Shown in pieces: positions 52,701 to 62,525 of a stretch of 64,000 nt of DNA (positions are counted from its first letter, which is position 1; each line of letters starts with the position of its first letter). The stretch lies in the NCBI GenBank assembly GCA_010279815.1, contig QEOQ01000310.1, forward strand, positions 196,269 to 260,268, in the 5' to 3' direction. The DNA is from Brachionus plicatilis. Lineage: Eukaryota; Rotifera; Eurotatoria; Ploima; Brachionidae. The position numbers and the translations under genes are program-made. The notes beneath the pieces were generated by a model. It ran no database searches, was not told where the DNA came from, and was given only the letters and a program-made list of their open reading frames with translations.

Positions 52701-54940
52701 ATAATAAAATATGATTAGATGTGTGTGGAATAGAAGATTCAATTTAAAGAATATTTTCGGTCATACTTTATTTTGACTTAAATTAACTTTTTTAGGGCAA
52801 AAAAATATAAAAAAAATTAAACAAAATCAAATTTAAAATATTTTAAATTTGATCATTTAGTTGAAAGGCAACATAATAATAATTAAAAACTTGGGTCTTT
52901 ACATTTTGAATGAATTAATTTAACACAGAGAGACTTATTTATCTAAATGCTAGGCATGACCATCAATTAGATTTAGATCGACTAGCTTAAATTGTCTGCA
53001 CTTTGTCATCAATTAAAAATTGTCAAGCAAATTTTACGATCTCTTGGCAATTCCTTTGAGTTAAAGAGATAAGATTTTAGTTTTGTGTTGTGTTGTTGTG
53101 GTTGTTGTTGTTGGTTTGTATTTAAATTAATCGAATTATATTTGTTTTTGGCGAGATTTATTTAGATATAGAGATTAAGTGAATAGGAATTAGGATTTTT
53201 GTGCTGCTATTATTTTATTATTTTAAAAAATACTCAAGTTATTTATATAGCCAAGGAATTTACACATGGAGAAAAATATTTGCTTTTCGAATATCAAATT
53301 TGTTCGCAGGTAAAATAAAAGCTCAGATAGCCACTCACTCGATTTGTTAAGAGAAAGAGACCAGAAATAGAATAAGGTTAACTGCAAACAAATAGCTTTT
53401 CCAATCAAACAGTTCAAAATAAATAAATAAAATCTAATTAACTATTTTAAATGCAATTAAAGTTGATTTTTAGCCAAAAATAGCTTAAATAGCCACCATA
53501 CGATATTTACCTATTGAAGCTTAATTCAAAAGTGGCCAAACATCATTATTACTAAAACTAGCTTTATTTGCTGGATTTATTCGAGGTGCAATTACAAACA
53601 CAACGCCAATTCTAATTTACTAATGGATTAACTCAAATTTAATTGAGAAAAAAAATTTCCAAAGCAAATTATTGTCCTTTTTAATTGTTTGTTTAATTTT
53701 TTTTTCATCTCGAGCAACTAAACTTCAAATTTTAATTTAAAATATATTTTTGCTAACCCCATTGATAGTTTAAAATTTTTCTTGCTCGAGTCAATCAAGA
53801 ATATTTTTTTTCTTCTATTAATGCAATTAGCTTGTTTGAAAAATAGAAAAATATTTTTAGTTTTTTTTTTTTTTATTTCTATTAACTTTACACAGAATTT
53901 AAATTGGGTTTCTTTAAAATTATTTTTAAATTAAATTACATGTAAAAAGTTCCATTAGGTGAGCAGATTGGCATCGATATAGAGCTCTTTTTTTGAGCTC
54001 TGCTGTTGGTAGGTTTGTGCAGCTTGAAATACTCTGTAAGATTTTTCATATTTTGATAAATATTTAAAAATAATTAAAATTCCGACTTATTTTTTTGTAT
54101 TTTTTTTTAAAAATAATTAAAAAGCATAATTTTGTTTTTCAATTTATTAGATTGGATGTAATTACAATAATTTCTGACAAAATTTTCCAATCACTTCTTT
54201 TTATTTTATCATAATTTAATAAACTAAGTGTTAATTTAGAAATTTTAAAAACTTAATTTTATTTATTTATTTCATCAAATTTAAGTAATTTGTGCAAAGT
54301 TTTTGGACCCTAGAATAGAATGACTCACATTCAAGTGATAAATATGATATATTTATTTAAGAAATGATTTAAGAAAACATCCAGTGTCTTTTTTTGAGCG
54401 AGTGGCAGTGTGCTAGTGTCAGTCTTATTGTGGTTGAGTCTTACGAATTTAAATGCTTAGATTGATCATCGGCTTAGAGTGAAGAGAAAGATGACAAATT
54501 TTTTAGATTTCAAAAAAATAGACTTATTAAATTTTTAACAAAATAGTGATCTCTATTAAGTTTTCATAGACAAAAAAATTGTTTTAGTGTAGTGGAAGTA
54601 TGAGTGAAGCTTTGAAAATAAATAAAAGTATTTCGGTATTTAGATCTGTACTCATGTGTCTTTTCTTTTCTTTTTTGGTTCCATACTAGAGAGTTTTCTG
54701 TCAATACCCGCTTTAAAACATTCCACTCTGAAAATACTCAATTCGAAGTTTGTTTCAAAATGTTATATAAATTTTAAAAAAGTGTAATTCGGTTAGAAGT
54801 TTTTGTTGTAAAAATTTTTTTCAGTTCATAAATAAAGAACAAGTTGATTAAACAAAGTTTTTTATTATAAAAAATATTGGAAAAATAAAAAAAAAGTGTC
54901 GGTTTGGTGCTTTAATTTGTTAAAGAATTGTCCCGCAATC
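49800..54940. promoter_or_regulatory. Long, transposon-poor non-coding region upstream of unc-4
   Basis: No coding potential and, unusually for this window, no recognisable TIR element or LINE for about 5 kb. Sequence complexity is somewhat higher than in other spacers, with a short GAT run (50374-50390), a CT-rich tract (51248-51300) and GTTGTT runs (53090-53120). The nearest gene is the developmental regulator at 58655, so cis-regulatory elements are plausible. This is inference from position and composition only. Confidence 0.3.
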
Positions 54941-55139
54941 GAACCATGAACTATTCATTAAATTTAACACAGAATCATGTAAGTTATGTCATTAATCTTT
55001 TTATGTTTAGCATATTGGTCATGAGTGCCGATACTCAATAGAATCTAATAATTCTTAGAATTTTTTGTTGGCTAAGTTTAAAAGTCTTTTTTATCTTTTG
55101 AGTAGCAGATTTTAAAATTCATTTTTAATAAAAATATAA

Positions 55140-55200
55140 TTTAAGGGTAGACAACTTAAATATTTAAATCATTCAAGACCTTCGTTTGAAGCCTCATGAA
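55140..55200 (-). repeat. LINE-type 3' tail repeat
   Basis: AATCATTCAAGACCTTCGTT then TGAAGCCTCATG, the same end as 22185-22270. A minus-strand reverse-transcriptase scrap follows at 55260-55345, on the side expected for a truncated LINE. Confidence 0.5.
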
Positions 55201-55259
55201 AGGAAAAAATGAATCATAAAAATAGATACTCGAATTAAATTATAGAAAAAATAATTAAA

Positions 55260-55345
55260 GATTTTAATTAGAGCTTAGTTTATCGAATTTAAAATAAGGA
55301 AGCAGGAATCGAATTAGGATTTAACCAGAGATTTGTACAATTTGT
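55260..55345 (-). mobile_element. LINE reverse-transcriptase scrap
   Basis: The minus strand reads LYKSLVKS-(stop)-FDSCFLILNS, the same block as LYKSLIGSILDYSFPCLNS at 57313-57998. Confidence 0.5.
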
Positions 55346-55440
55346 TAAATCAGAATAGAAAAGAGTTTAAGAGAATTTTTAAATCAAATTGAGCTGTTCC
55401 ATTTGAAATTTTTTAGTGTCACTTTTGTTTTAATTATTGT

Positions 55441-55483
55441 GCTCACCTCCTTTTACAAAAAGGTATTGGAAAAGGAGGTGAGC
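55441..55483. other. Perfect 14-bp-stem hairpin
   Basis: GCTCACCTCCTTTT, a 15-base loop, then AAAAGGAGGTGAGC. It is an isolated GC-containing hairpin in AT-rich DNA about 3.2 kb upstream of unc-4. Pairing does not extend outward, so it is short for a microRNA precursor. Confidence 0.6.
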
Positions 55484-55904
55484 AGCAGTCCTATTATCTG
55501 CTAGGATAGAAAAGGTTCAAAATTATAAAATTATTTGTGCAGAAGCAGCAGATACAGAGCAGTATGTTTAAGATTTATTTTGAAGCTAATCTTTTTTTTG
55601 TTTGTTTTTATTTTATTTGATTAAAATTAATTAATATTATTATTATTTATTAAAATTATGAGACAAAAATAATGTTTAAAAAAAATGATTAAAGTTAGAA
55701 TAAAGTTATTTTTTAAGAGACAAAAATTAGTGATTGAGTAATTTCTATAGATTAAAATATTAATTAATATTTTATTTGAAATCTTGTTTAGAAAAAGTAT
55801 AGAAAATTAAAAATTAATTCAGAATATGAGATAATTTTATGAAGCAGTATTTAAAATTCTTAATAAAGTTGCTAGTGGAGTTAGAATTTTGGCATGGTTC
55901 GATG

Positions 55905-56020
55905 TTTCTGGAAAATTTGCAGGTCTTTTTATATTTTTTAAGTATCACATTGTAGAATAACAAAACAGTAATCAAAAAGTGATCTGATTAGAGATTTGTA
56001 AAGAGTCTTGTTTTAAAAAT
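55905..56020 (-). mobile_element. LINE reverse-transcriptase scrap
   Basis: The minus strand gives LYKSLIRSLFDYCFVIL, the same reverse-transcriptase block as in the neighbouring LINE pieces. Confidence 0.5.
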
Positions 56021-56544
56021 TTAAATCCTTTAATTTTTCGAAGAATATTTCTACTTTTGGCGAGACTTCTTTAACAATTTCGATATATTTGAAGCTTTGG
56101 GTGAAGCTCAATGCCAAGAGAGAAATTTCTTGATTGCCAACTTTTAATTCTAAAGAGTATTTGCTCTGGTAATTGCTTCTTTGTCCTTTGGTCGTGAAGA
56201 CCGGATAGCAAGCCTTGGACTTTTTTTTTTAGTAAAATAATTTCAGTCCTCATGTAATATAAAAATAGTAATTAGATTATATAAAAAAATGACGTATACA
56301 AAAAATTCTAAATTTTGTTTCTAAATAAAACTCGTATTGAAAAAGAACAAAAAAAAAAAACAAAAAAAGGCAAATAAAATTATTCAATTATCGTATAAGA
56401 ATTTAAGTGACCATTTTTTGTAGAATTCAACGATATGTTTATTTAATAAATATCTTACATTAACATAAATGCAGTTTTTTAAATTGGTTTGACGGTTTGA
56501 ATAGAATTTTTATTAATATTTTATTTTTATTTTTTTTTTTTAAA

Positions 56545-56615
56545 TAATTTGGGTGGATACCCTGGGCAGTTCCGAAAGACGATAGCCTTCTTTTCATTTT
56601 TATTTTTTAAAATAG
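56545..56615 (-). repeat. LINE-type 3' tail repeat
   Basis: TTTAAATAATTTGGGTGGAT, ACCCTGGGCAGTTCCGAA, then TAGCCTTCTTTT. Confidence 0.55.
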
Positions 56616-57139
56616 CTTTTTTTTTTCTTTTTTATGTAGTTTTCCATGGGACTAAAATTTTTATAAATAATAATAATACTAATTAATATAGATAGGCAAT
56701 TGGATAAAAAAATATTTCAAGTTTGGTTGAATCTTTTTTGACTCAATTTAAAAATTTCTCAATGTGTCCTAATTTTATAAATAAAAATTATAATGCTAAT
56801 AAAAAAAAAACGCTTTTCCCAGAATTTCCGCATTAATCTTGTTAAGTAAATTTTTCTCTTTTTTTATTATGTTTTATTTACTCAATCGAATCCAATCTCA
56901 ATATTTGATAAGATTGATTTCAGTTTGGATGTTTGGTTATTTTTTTTCTTTTTTGCTTTTTATTGTTGGGAATTGGATGATTAGAAGTTAAGTCGATATT
57001 AATTTTTTTTCACATAATTTCTCGTTTATTGATAACATAAAAATTGAAATAAAATTGATGAGTAATTTGATACAATGATTGATAAATATATTACATGTTA
57101 AAATTCTGTTTCTCAGTAGAACCAAAAGCCTAATGAGAA

Positions 57140-57168
57140 ACAAAGAGAAAGAGAGAGAGAGAGAGAAA
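57140..57168. repeat. GA-rich microsatellite
   Basis: AGAGAAAGAGAGAGAGAGAG run. A matching CT tract is at 58226-58247. Confidence 0.8.
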
Positions 57169-57312
57169 GGTGGTTGTAAAAGCCACTGGCATTTTGAGTG
57201 TATAAAGCTAGTAAAGCAGTAATCAAACTCGGAGTCAGAAGAAAAAAAGTAAAGAATTTCTTGATTGCAATTAATTAATAGATTAATTGATCGATTGAGT
57301 TTCTTTTTTTTT

Positions 57313-57998
57313 GGTACCTTAATCAATGATCTTAAGCTTAAAAATAATGGTTACAATTTAAATAAAGAGGAAAAAGTCAAATTCTTAGGAATCACATTAG
57401 ACTCTAAATTTAAATTTAGTCCAAGGGTGGATGAATTAAAAGAACGCTGTAATTCAAAGCTTAACATAATAAAATATCTCTCAAATTGGGATCTAAAGCC
57501 AAAAACATTAGGTAATCTTTACAAATCTTTGATAGGATCAATCTTGGATTATTCTTTTCCTTGTTTAAATTCATTCTCAGAAATTAACATCAAAAAAATA
57601 CAAGTTATTCATTATTCAGCAGTTCGATATATTTTGAAGCTAAATTTTATATCTCCTCCAATATTATACATCAAGAGGTCTTCAATAAACTAAATCTACT
57701 AACAATTTCAAATCGACTCTTTGAGTTGAATGAGATCGAGTCATTCTGTTCCACTTGAAGAATATAGAGAATGTTTCGAATCAAGATATATCGAATATCC
57801 AACTTTATTTTTGTAATTGCTACCTAACAATTTTTTCTTTTTTTCTGAACTATCAAATATTTAAACATGTCTAATCTCTAGTTATTTCATCATATCAATA
57901 ATTTTCTTTCGACTTGTCCTTTTTTTTTAAATTTTAAATTTTTTTTTTATATTCTGAAGGAGGATTAGCTCGACACAGACAGACAAATAAATAAATAG
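57313..57998 (+). mobile_element. LINE 3'-truncated copy with reverse-transcriptase end and tail
   Basis: 57265-57693 is an open frame whose LINE part starts near 57313 (LINDLKLKNNGY). It continues FLGITLDSKFKFSPRVDELK, LYKSLIGSILDYSFPCLNSF and IQVIHYSAVRYILKLNF, the C-terminal region of a non-LTR reverse transcriptase. Downstream the frame is lost, and the element ends TTCTGAAGGAGGATTAGCTC followed by GACACAGACAGACAAATAAATAAATA. 5' truncation with an intact 3' tail is what target-primed integration produces. Confidence 0.8.
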
Positions 57999-58263
57999 TC
58001 AGAGGAAAAGTAAAGTAAAGAATTTATTAATTAATTAATAAAATAATTGATCGATTTAGTTGTAAACCAATGATAGCGTCGAATATAGCTAGGAGATAAA
58101 ATTTTATTGGATTTATTTATATCAATCAAGGCCAATTGAAAAATTGAAAAAAAAAAGAAAAAGAGATCAATTATTTTCAATTGAGCTTTATTTTTCGATT
58201 GGATATAAAATAAAAAATAAAAAGCCTCTCTCTCTCTCTTTCTCTCCAACTCTCAACAAATTC

Positions 58264-58271
58264 TATATAAA
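58264..58271 (+). promoter_or_regulatory. Possible TATA box for unc-4
   Basis: TATATAAA, 384 bp before the start codon. The spacing would imply a 5' leader of roughly 350 bases. It is a weak call in AT-rich DNA. Confidence 0.3.
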
Positions 58272-58654
58272 TAAGCTCATACACATATTTTATTTTGTTG
58301 ATAAGTGATTAAGTCCTTTAAGCGTCAGAGCATTCTCCACTCACAACCATTAAATCTCAATTCTTATTTACTATCATTATTAGATTAATAGATTTTAGGG
58401 CCCATAGGCTAGAAAAAAAAAAATAAAAAAAAAACTCCATTCAACTAAATTATCTTGTCTGCTGTGAATTTAGGCTATTTAGATTAAAACTATTTCATTT
58501 ATTTGCAAACATCGAATGAAAGTGATCACTATCTGTCTCATTCAAAAGTCAAATGATTTTTATCATCCTCTAATTTAGACTTTAATAGTTTAATAGCTCA
58601 AAGACACTCCAAGTCAACAATCTTTGTCAACATCGACACACTCACACGGAACAC

Positions 58655-60259
58655 ATGGAACTGGGAAATTTTTTCGAACTCACCAATTCTAACAACTCGA
58701 CCAACTTTTTGTCCCAATCGACAACGGGCCTTCACAACCACAATCTCAGCCACAACAGCCAGCACCAACACCACCACGGCATGCTCTCACTGCCAGCCGC
58801 CCTCGCCGCCCTTTCCTCATCCAGCCCGCTGCACAGCCTCATGCCGGCCTTCACCCACACCGCTCTAAATCAGCACAGTGCGCCCACTCTAAATCTGTCT
58901 CACATGGCCAGCTTGTTCTCGGCGTCGAAAAGCTTCGCTGTCAACGGCATGGCCATGGCAGCTCACCTGTCCGCTATGGCCTCTCTGAACGCGGCCGCAT
59001 CAGCCACACGCACCAAACACGAGGCCAGCAGTGGCACAGGCGCGCTCACCGTGTCGCCATTGTCTTCGTCGTCGTCGTCCAACTGCTCGAGCTCTTCTTT
59101 GTCGTGCACATCTAGCAAGGCCAGGCAGCCCAAGGCCCCAGTTCAAGTTCAGGTCAAGGCCGGTCAGAGCAAGCTGGACGATTCGACGATTAGTTCGGCG
59201 GACGTGTTCAACGAGAATGGACCGGAGGAGAGCGATGAGGACGAGGACGACGAGGAGAAGCGACGCCGCAGCCGCACCAATTTTTCCAGCTGGCAGCTCG
59301 ACCAATTGGAGAAGGCCTTTTTGGACAGCCACTATCCGGACGTGTTTATGCGAGAGGCACTCGCCATGAAGCTCGATTTGAGCGAGTCCAGAGTGCAGGT
59401 GTGGTTTCAGAATCGGCGCGCCAAATGGCGCAAAATGGAGAACACCAAAAAGGGTCCGGGCCGGCCGCCCCACAACGCCCATCCGACCACGTGCAGCGGC
59501 GAGCCCATTCCCTACGAGGAAATCGAGCGGAGACGTGCCGAGGCCGAGGACAAAAAAAAGAAAAAAGTGTCCGCTCCTCGCCTCAGACACTGCGCCAGCT
59601 CCACTGACTGCTCCCTCACCGACAACAAACAAACTGGTGACGACACAACCAACAGCAACACCAACAGCAGCAGGCCATACGCAGCCAATCCCTTTCTGCT
59701 CAACTTTTTCAACATGTCCTCGAGTGACGCACAAAGCGCCCAGCAGCAAGCGTTCGAGGGTCAAGGCCAGTCGGGCGCCAAAAATGCCCTGGACATTCGC
59801 AATCTAATCGAGGAATGCAAAGAACAAAGATCGGACAATCATCTTGAAAATTGTTCTCGCTCCAATTTGAAGAGAAAATTCGACGAGCATTCGGAAGAGA
59901 ATGGACCAGAGTGTGGTGCCGAGGCGAGAGTTAAATTTTTCAGCTACAGCATTGACAACATTTTGTCCAATGATAAACAAAACAATGTACTCAATTCAAA
60001 CGATGACCAGTCTCACATCACCCACAACACTCACAAGGCTCAAAAGAGCGAGATCAGTCGAGATGATGACAAAAAGAAAAGGGCCAGAACTACGTCAGAC
60101 TCGTCGCGTGGTTCCTCTTGTTCTGAACAAGAAAACAAACGATCGCACTGTGCGCTATTTGTCGAAAATCACAATGCCTCTTTTTGTCTGGACGAGCATC
60201 AGCTTTCGCCTTCTAATCAAGCTAATTCGCAAAGTTCAGCCGATTTTCAATTCAAATAA
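58655..60259 (+). CDS. unc-4: unc-4 / UNCX-type paired-like homeobox transcription factor
   Basis: 534 residues in one uninterrupted frame. The homeodomain is about residues 202-262 ([20 protein letters not shown] ... [18 protein letters not shown] ... [17 protein letters not shown]), with Gln at position 50. It is followed by the UNC-4/UNCX signature [20 protein letters not shown] and [14 protein letters not shown]. The N-terminal 200 residues are His/Ser/Ala-rich with an acidic SDEDEDDEE patch. Near residues 429-437 FSYSIDNIL resembles an eh1 Groucho-binding motif; vertebrate UNCX has FSVESLL, and worm UNC-4 represses through Groucho (UNC-37). In animals the gene sets motor-neuron and segment identity. 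The frame is much more GC-rich than its surroundings. The ATG at 58655 is the first Met after an in-frame stop near 58587. Orthologues usually have introns, so an intronless coding region is notable. Confidence 0.93.
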   Translation: MELGNFFELTNSNNSTNFLSQSTTGLHNHNLSHNSQHQHHHGMLSLPAALAALSSSSPLHSLMPAFTHTALNQHSAPTLNLSHMASLFSASKSFAVNGMAMAAHLSAMASLNAAASATRTKHEASSGTGALTVSPLSSSSSSNCSSSSLSCTSSKARQPKAPVQVQVKAGQSKLDDSTISSADVFNENGPEESDEDEDDEEKRRRSRTNFSSWQLDQLEKAFLDSHYPDVFMREALAMKLDLSESRVQVWFQNRRAKWRKMENTKKGPGRPPHNAHPTTCSGEPIPYEEIERRRAEAEDKKKKKVSAPRLRHCASSTDCSLTDNKQTGDDTTNSNTNSSRPYAANPFLLNFFNMSSSDAQSAQQQAFEGQGQSGAKNALDIRNLIEECKEQRSDNHLENCSRSNLKRKFDEHSEENGPECGAEARVKFFSYSIDNILSNDKQNNVLNSNDDQSHITHNTHKAQKSEISRDDDKKKRARTTSDSSRGSSCSEQENKRSHCALFVENHNASFCLDEHQLSPSNQANSQSSADFQFK

Positions 60260-60671
60260 ATTAGAGAGAGAGAAAATAAAAAAAAACAAAAAAAAAACAG
60301 TCATTAATTTTTGTGTCAAAATGCCGAATGTCTATTAAAATAAGTTCTCTTTGGACACTTTTTTTTCTTTATAAAAATGATTGATAATTGTCTATTTTTT
60401 TTCCTTTTATAATTATTATTAATATTTTTTTTGTGCTAAATAACTTGTAATTTATAAATTTTTATCACTTTTTGTAATATAAAATGTTTTTTTTTTTTCT
60501 GTTTTGTTTCTATTCTCAATATAAATAAGTTCACAATCACTTTAAATCGACTAGACTACGTTTTAATTTAATAGATAAATTTTTAAAATAATAAAAAATT
60601 ACAATTTTAATTTTTTGAATAACATTTACTTTTTTAAAAAATCAAAAATAACTTTTACAAATCTCAAAATT

Positions 60672-60768
60672 AACGCTAACGTGACTGAAAGGGAGAATTA
60701 ATATTCATTCCAAACAGTCAGGGGATTTTGCCCCAAATTATTTTTTAAATAAAATAAAATAAATAAAA
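60672..60768 (+). repeat. LINE-type 3' tail repeat
   Basis: GTGACTGAAAGGGAGAATTA, ATTCATTCCAAACAGTCAGG, GATTTTGCCCCAAATTATTT and an AAATAAAATAAAATAAATA end. Nearly identical, inverted, to 32735-32815. Confidence 0.7.
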
Positions 60769-60944
60769 ATAAAAAATTATTGTCATTTATTCGTCTACAT
60801 TTTTAATTTGTATCATTTATTTCAGTAGACACCTTTTAGAAGATTAATAATTAAGTTAAAAATATTTAAATAAAAAAATTCATAAAAAAGTTGTGTCTTG
60901 TTCCACAGTTGTCGCTCAATCATTTTATTACTGTCTAGAAAGTC

Positions 60945-61200
60945 TGAAGCCAGCTTTTGATCACCATCTGATTGTGACCGTGCTGAATTTTGTGTAGCTG
61001 ATTGAGATTACCTCTTCGAGTGTGCTCCATTCTAAAGCCTCTCTCTTCTCGAGTTAAGATTTTGATTTCAGTTCAGAAACCATTTTAGAAAATCTATGCT
61101 GAACTTGCTCATGGACATCCAAATCGCTTGGTTGATACGGAATCCAGGCTCCTAATGCAAACTCAAGAAGAGGACGAGCAGTAACTTGTAAAGAAGGTCA
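60945..61200 (-). mobile_element. LINE reverse-transcriptase C-terminal fragment
   Basis: Minus-strand frames give TARPLLEFALGAWIPYQPSD, LDVHEQVQHRFSKMVSELKS and RRGNLNQLHKIQHGHNQMV, the end of a non-LTR reverse transcriptase. It is broken by a stop and a frame change. Confidence 0.75.
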
Positions 61201-61214
61201 ACTAACTTTTGAAT

Positions 61215-61330
61215 TTTTTTTAAAATAAATAATTTCAATGTGAAATCCAGGGAAGTTCCAAGCGACTTTAGCCCTTTTTTCAGACCCCCTGTTAGTAAAA
61301 TTTAGTGAATTAAAATAAATAAATAAAAAA
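61215..61330 (-). repeat. LINE-type 3' tail repeat
   Basis: AAATAATTTCAATGTGAAAT, CCAGGGAAGTTCCAAGCGAC, then TTTAGCCC. Same family as 56545-56615. Confidence 0.5.
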
Positions 61331-61810
61331 AATACAATTTATTAATTTCAATGGCATTCGTACTCAATTTACACTTTTTGAAGTGATGAAAAATTTATTT
61401 AAATATAATAAAATAAAATAAAAAATAAAAAAATAAGATTAAGTAAAATAAATAAATGTTGGATATGTTTTCAATATTTTATTAAAGTTAATTTTGCCAT
61501 TTTTGGTAATGGACATTACTAACCTGTATTTTGAAATTACTTAGTTTTTGTTTATAATTAATTGTTGGCAACAAAAAAATTGCTACTTTTTTTTTACATT
61601 TTATTTTTTTTTGATTACTTAATTTTTGCAAATAAATTACTTAGTTTTTGGACAAAAAATTTTTTTGGTTAAAATTATTTTATATTGTCAACAATAATCA
61701 ATTTTTTACATTTATTATTTTTGTATTCTAAATACGATTATAGTATGCTGGTAACATTTCTAAAAGACGAATGCAAACGATTTAAATTATAGTACCAAGC
61801 CGAGCTATTA

Positions 61811-62523
61811 GGTTGTTTAATAAGTTTTTTCGTCGATTTTTAAATGAAAAAATCTCATCAAAGATTAAACTTTTTTATGCAATGTTGTACATCATTTGAA
61901 AGAGCAACTCTTGTTCTTTCAAATGATATATAAGTTTATATGTTTGCCTTTTAAATTTCTAAATAATTAACTAAATAAAAATGTATGACAAAAAATGCAT
62001 ATCCGCCATTGCATGTTATTCAAGTTTAACGAAGGAAAAAATGCGACAGAGGTTACCAAATCGATTTGTTTGGTTTATGGAGAGAACACTCTGAATGTTC
62101 GTAATTGCTAAAACAGCCACACAGAGCTAAAGGAGAGCGAAGTGTTTCTTTTAAATGACAACGCTAGGCCACATTTTGCAAAAACGACTAGGAACACGAA
62201 AGATAATCTAGGCTGGGAAGTCTTATCTCACCCAGCTTATTCACCAGACTTAGCTCCTTCAGATTACCATTTGTTCTGATCCATGCAGCACTTCCTCAGT
62301 GAAAAAAGTTACTCAGACCTGGAGGAAATCAAAAGAGACATCAGTCAATATTTCATCTCAAAACCAGCCAGCTTCTACGAGCGAGGGATCAAAATGCTGC
62401 CAGAAAGATGGGAGATGTGTATTTCTAGCGAAGGAAATTATTTTAGTGACTAATTATATTTTATTTTAGTTTTTATAAATAAATAAAGTCTAGAAAAAAA
62501 ACGAAAAAACTTATTAAACAACC
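61811..62523 (+). mobile_element. mariner element, internally deleted (copy 2)
   Basis: Same TIRs as copy 1 (GGTTGTTTAATAAGTTTTTT ... TTATTAAACAACC), flanked by TA (61809-61810, 62524-62525). It keeps more of the N-terminus (SICLVYGENTLNVRN near 62060) but loses the centre, then resumes at [12 protein letters not shown] sequence and [13 protein letters not shown] near 62230. In-frame stops are present. Its tail ([15 protein letters not shown]) shows the un-shifted version of the region that is frameshifted in copy 1. Confidence 0.9.
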
Positions 62524-62525
62524 TA

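Noticed and set aside
56071..56253. 60-residue minus-strand frame
   Set aside because: No resemblance to any family that I recognise; adjacent to LINE scraps, so probably noise or debris.
59000..59764. 254-residue open frame on the minus strand over unc-4
   Set aside because: It is the antisense shadow of a GC-rich, codon-biased homeobox gene; no family resemblance and the sense strand is unambiguously coding.
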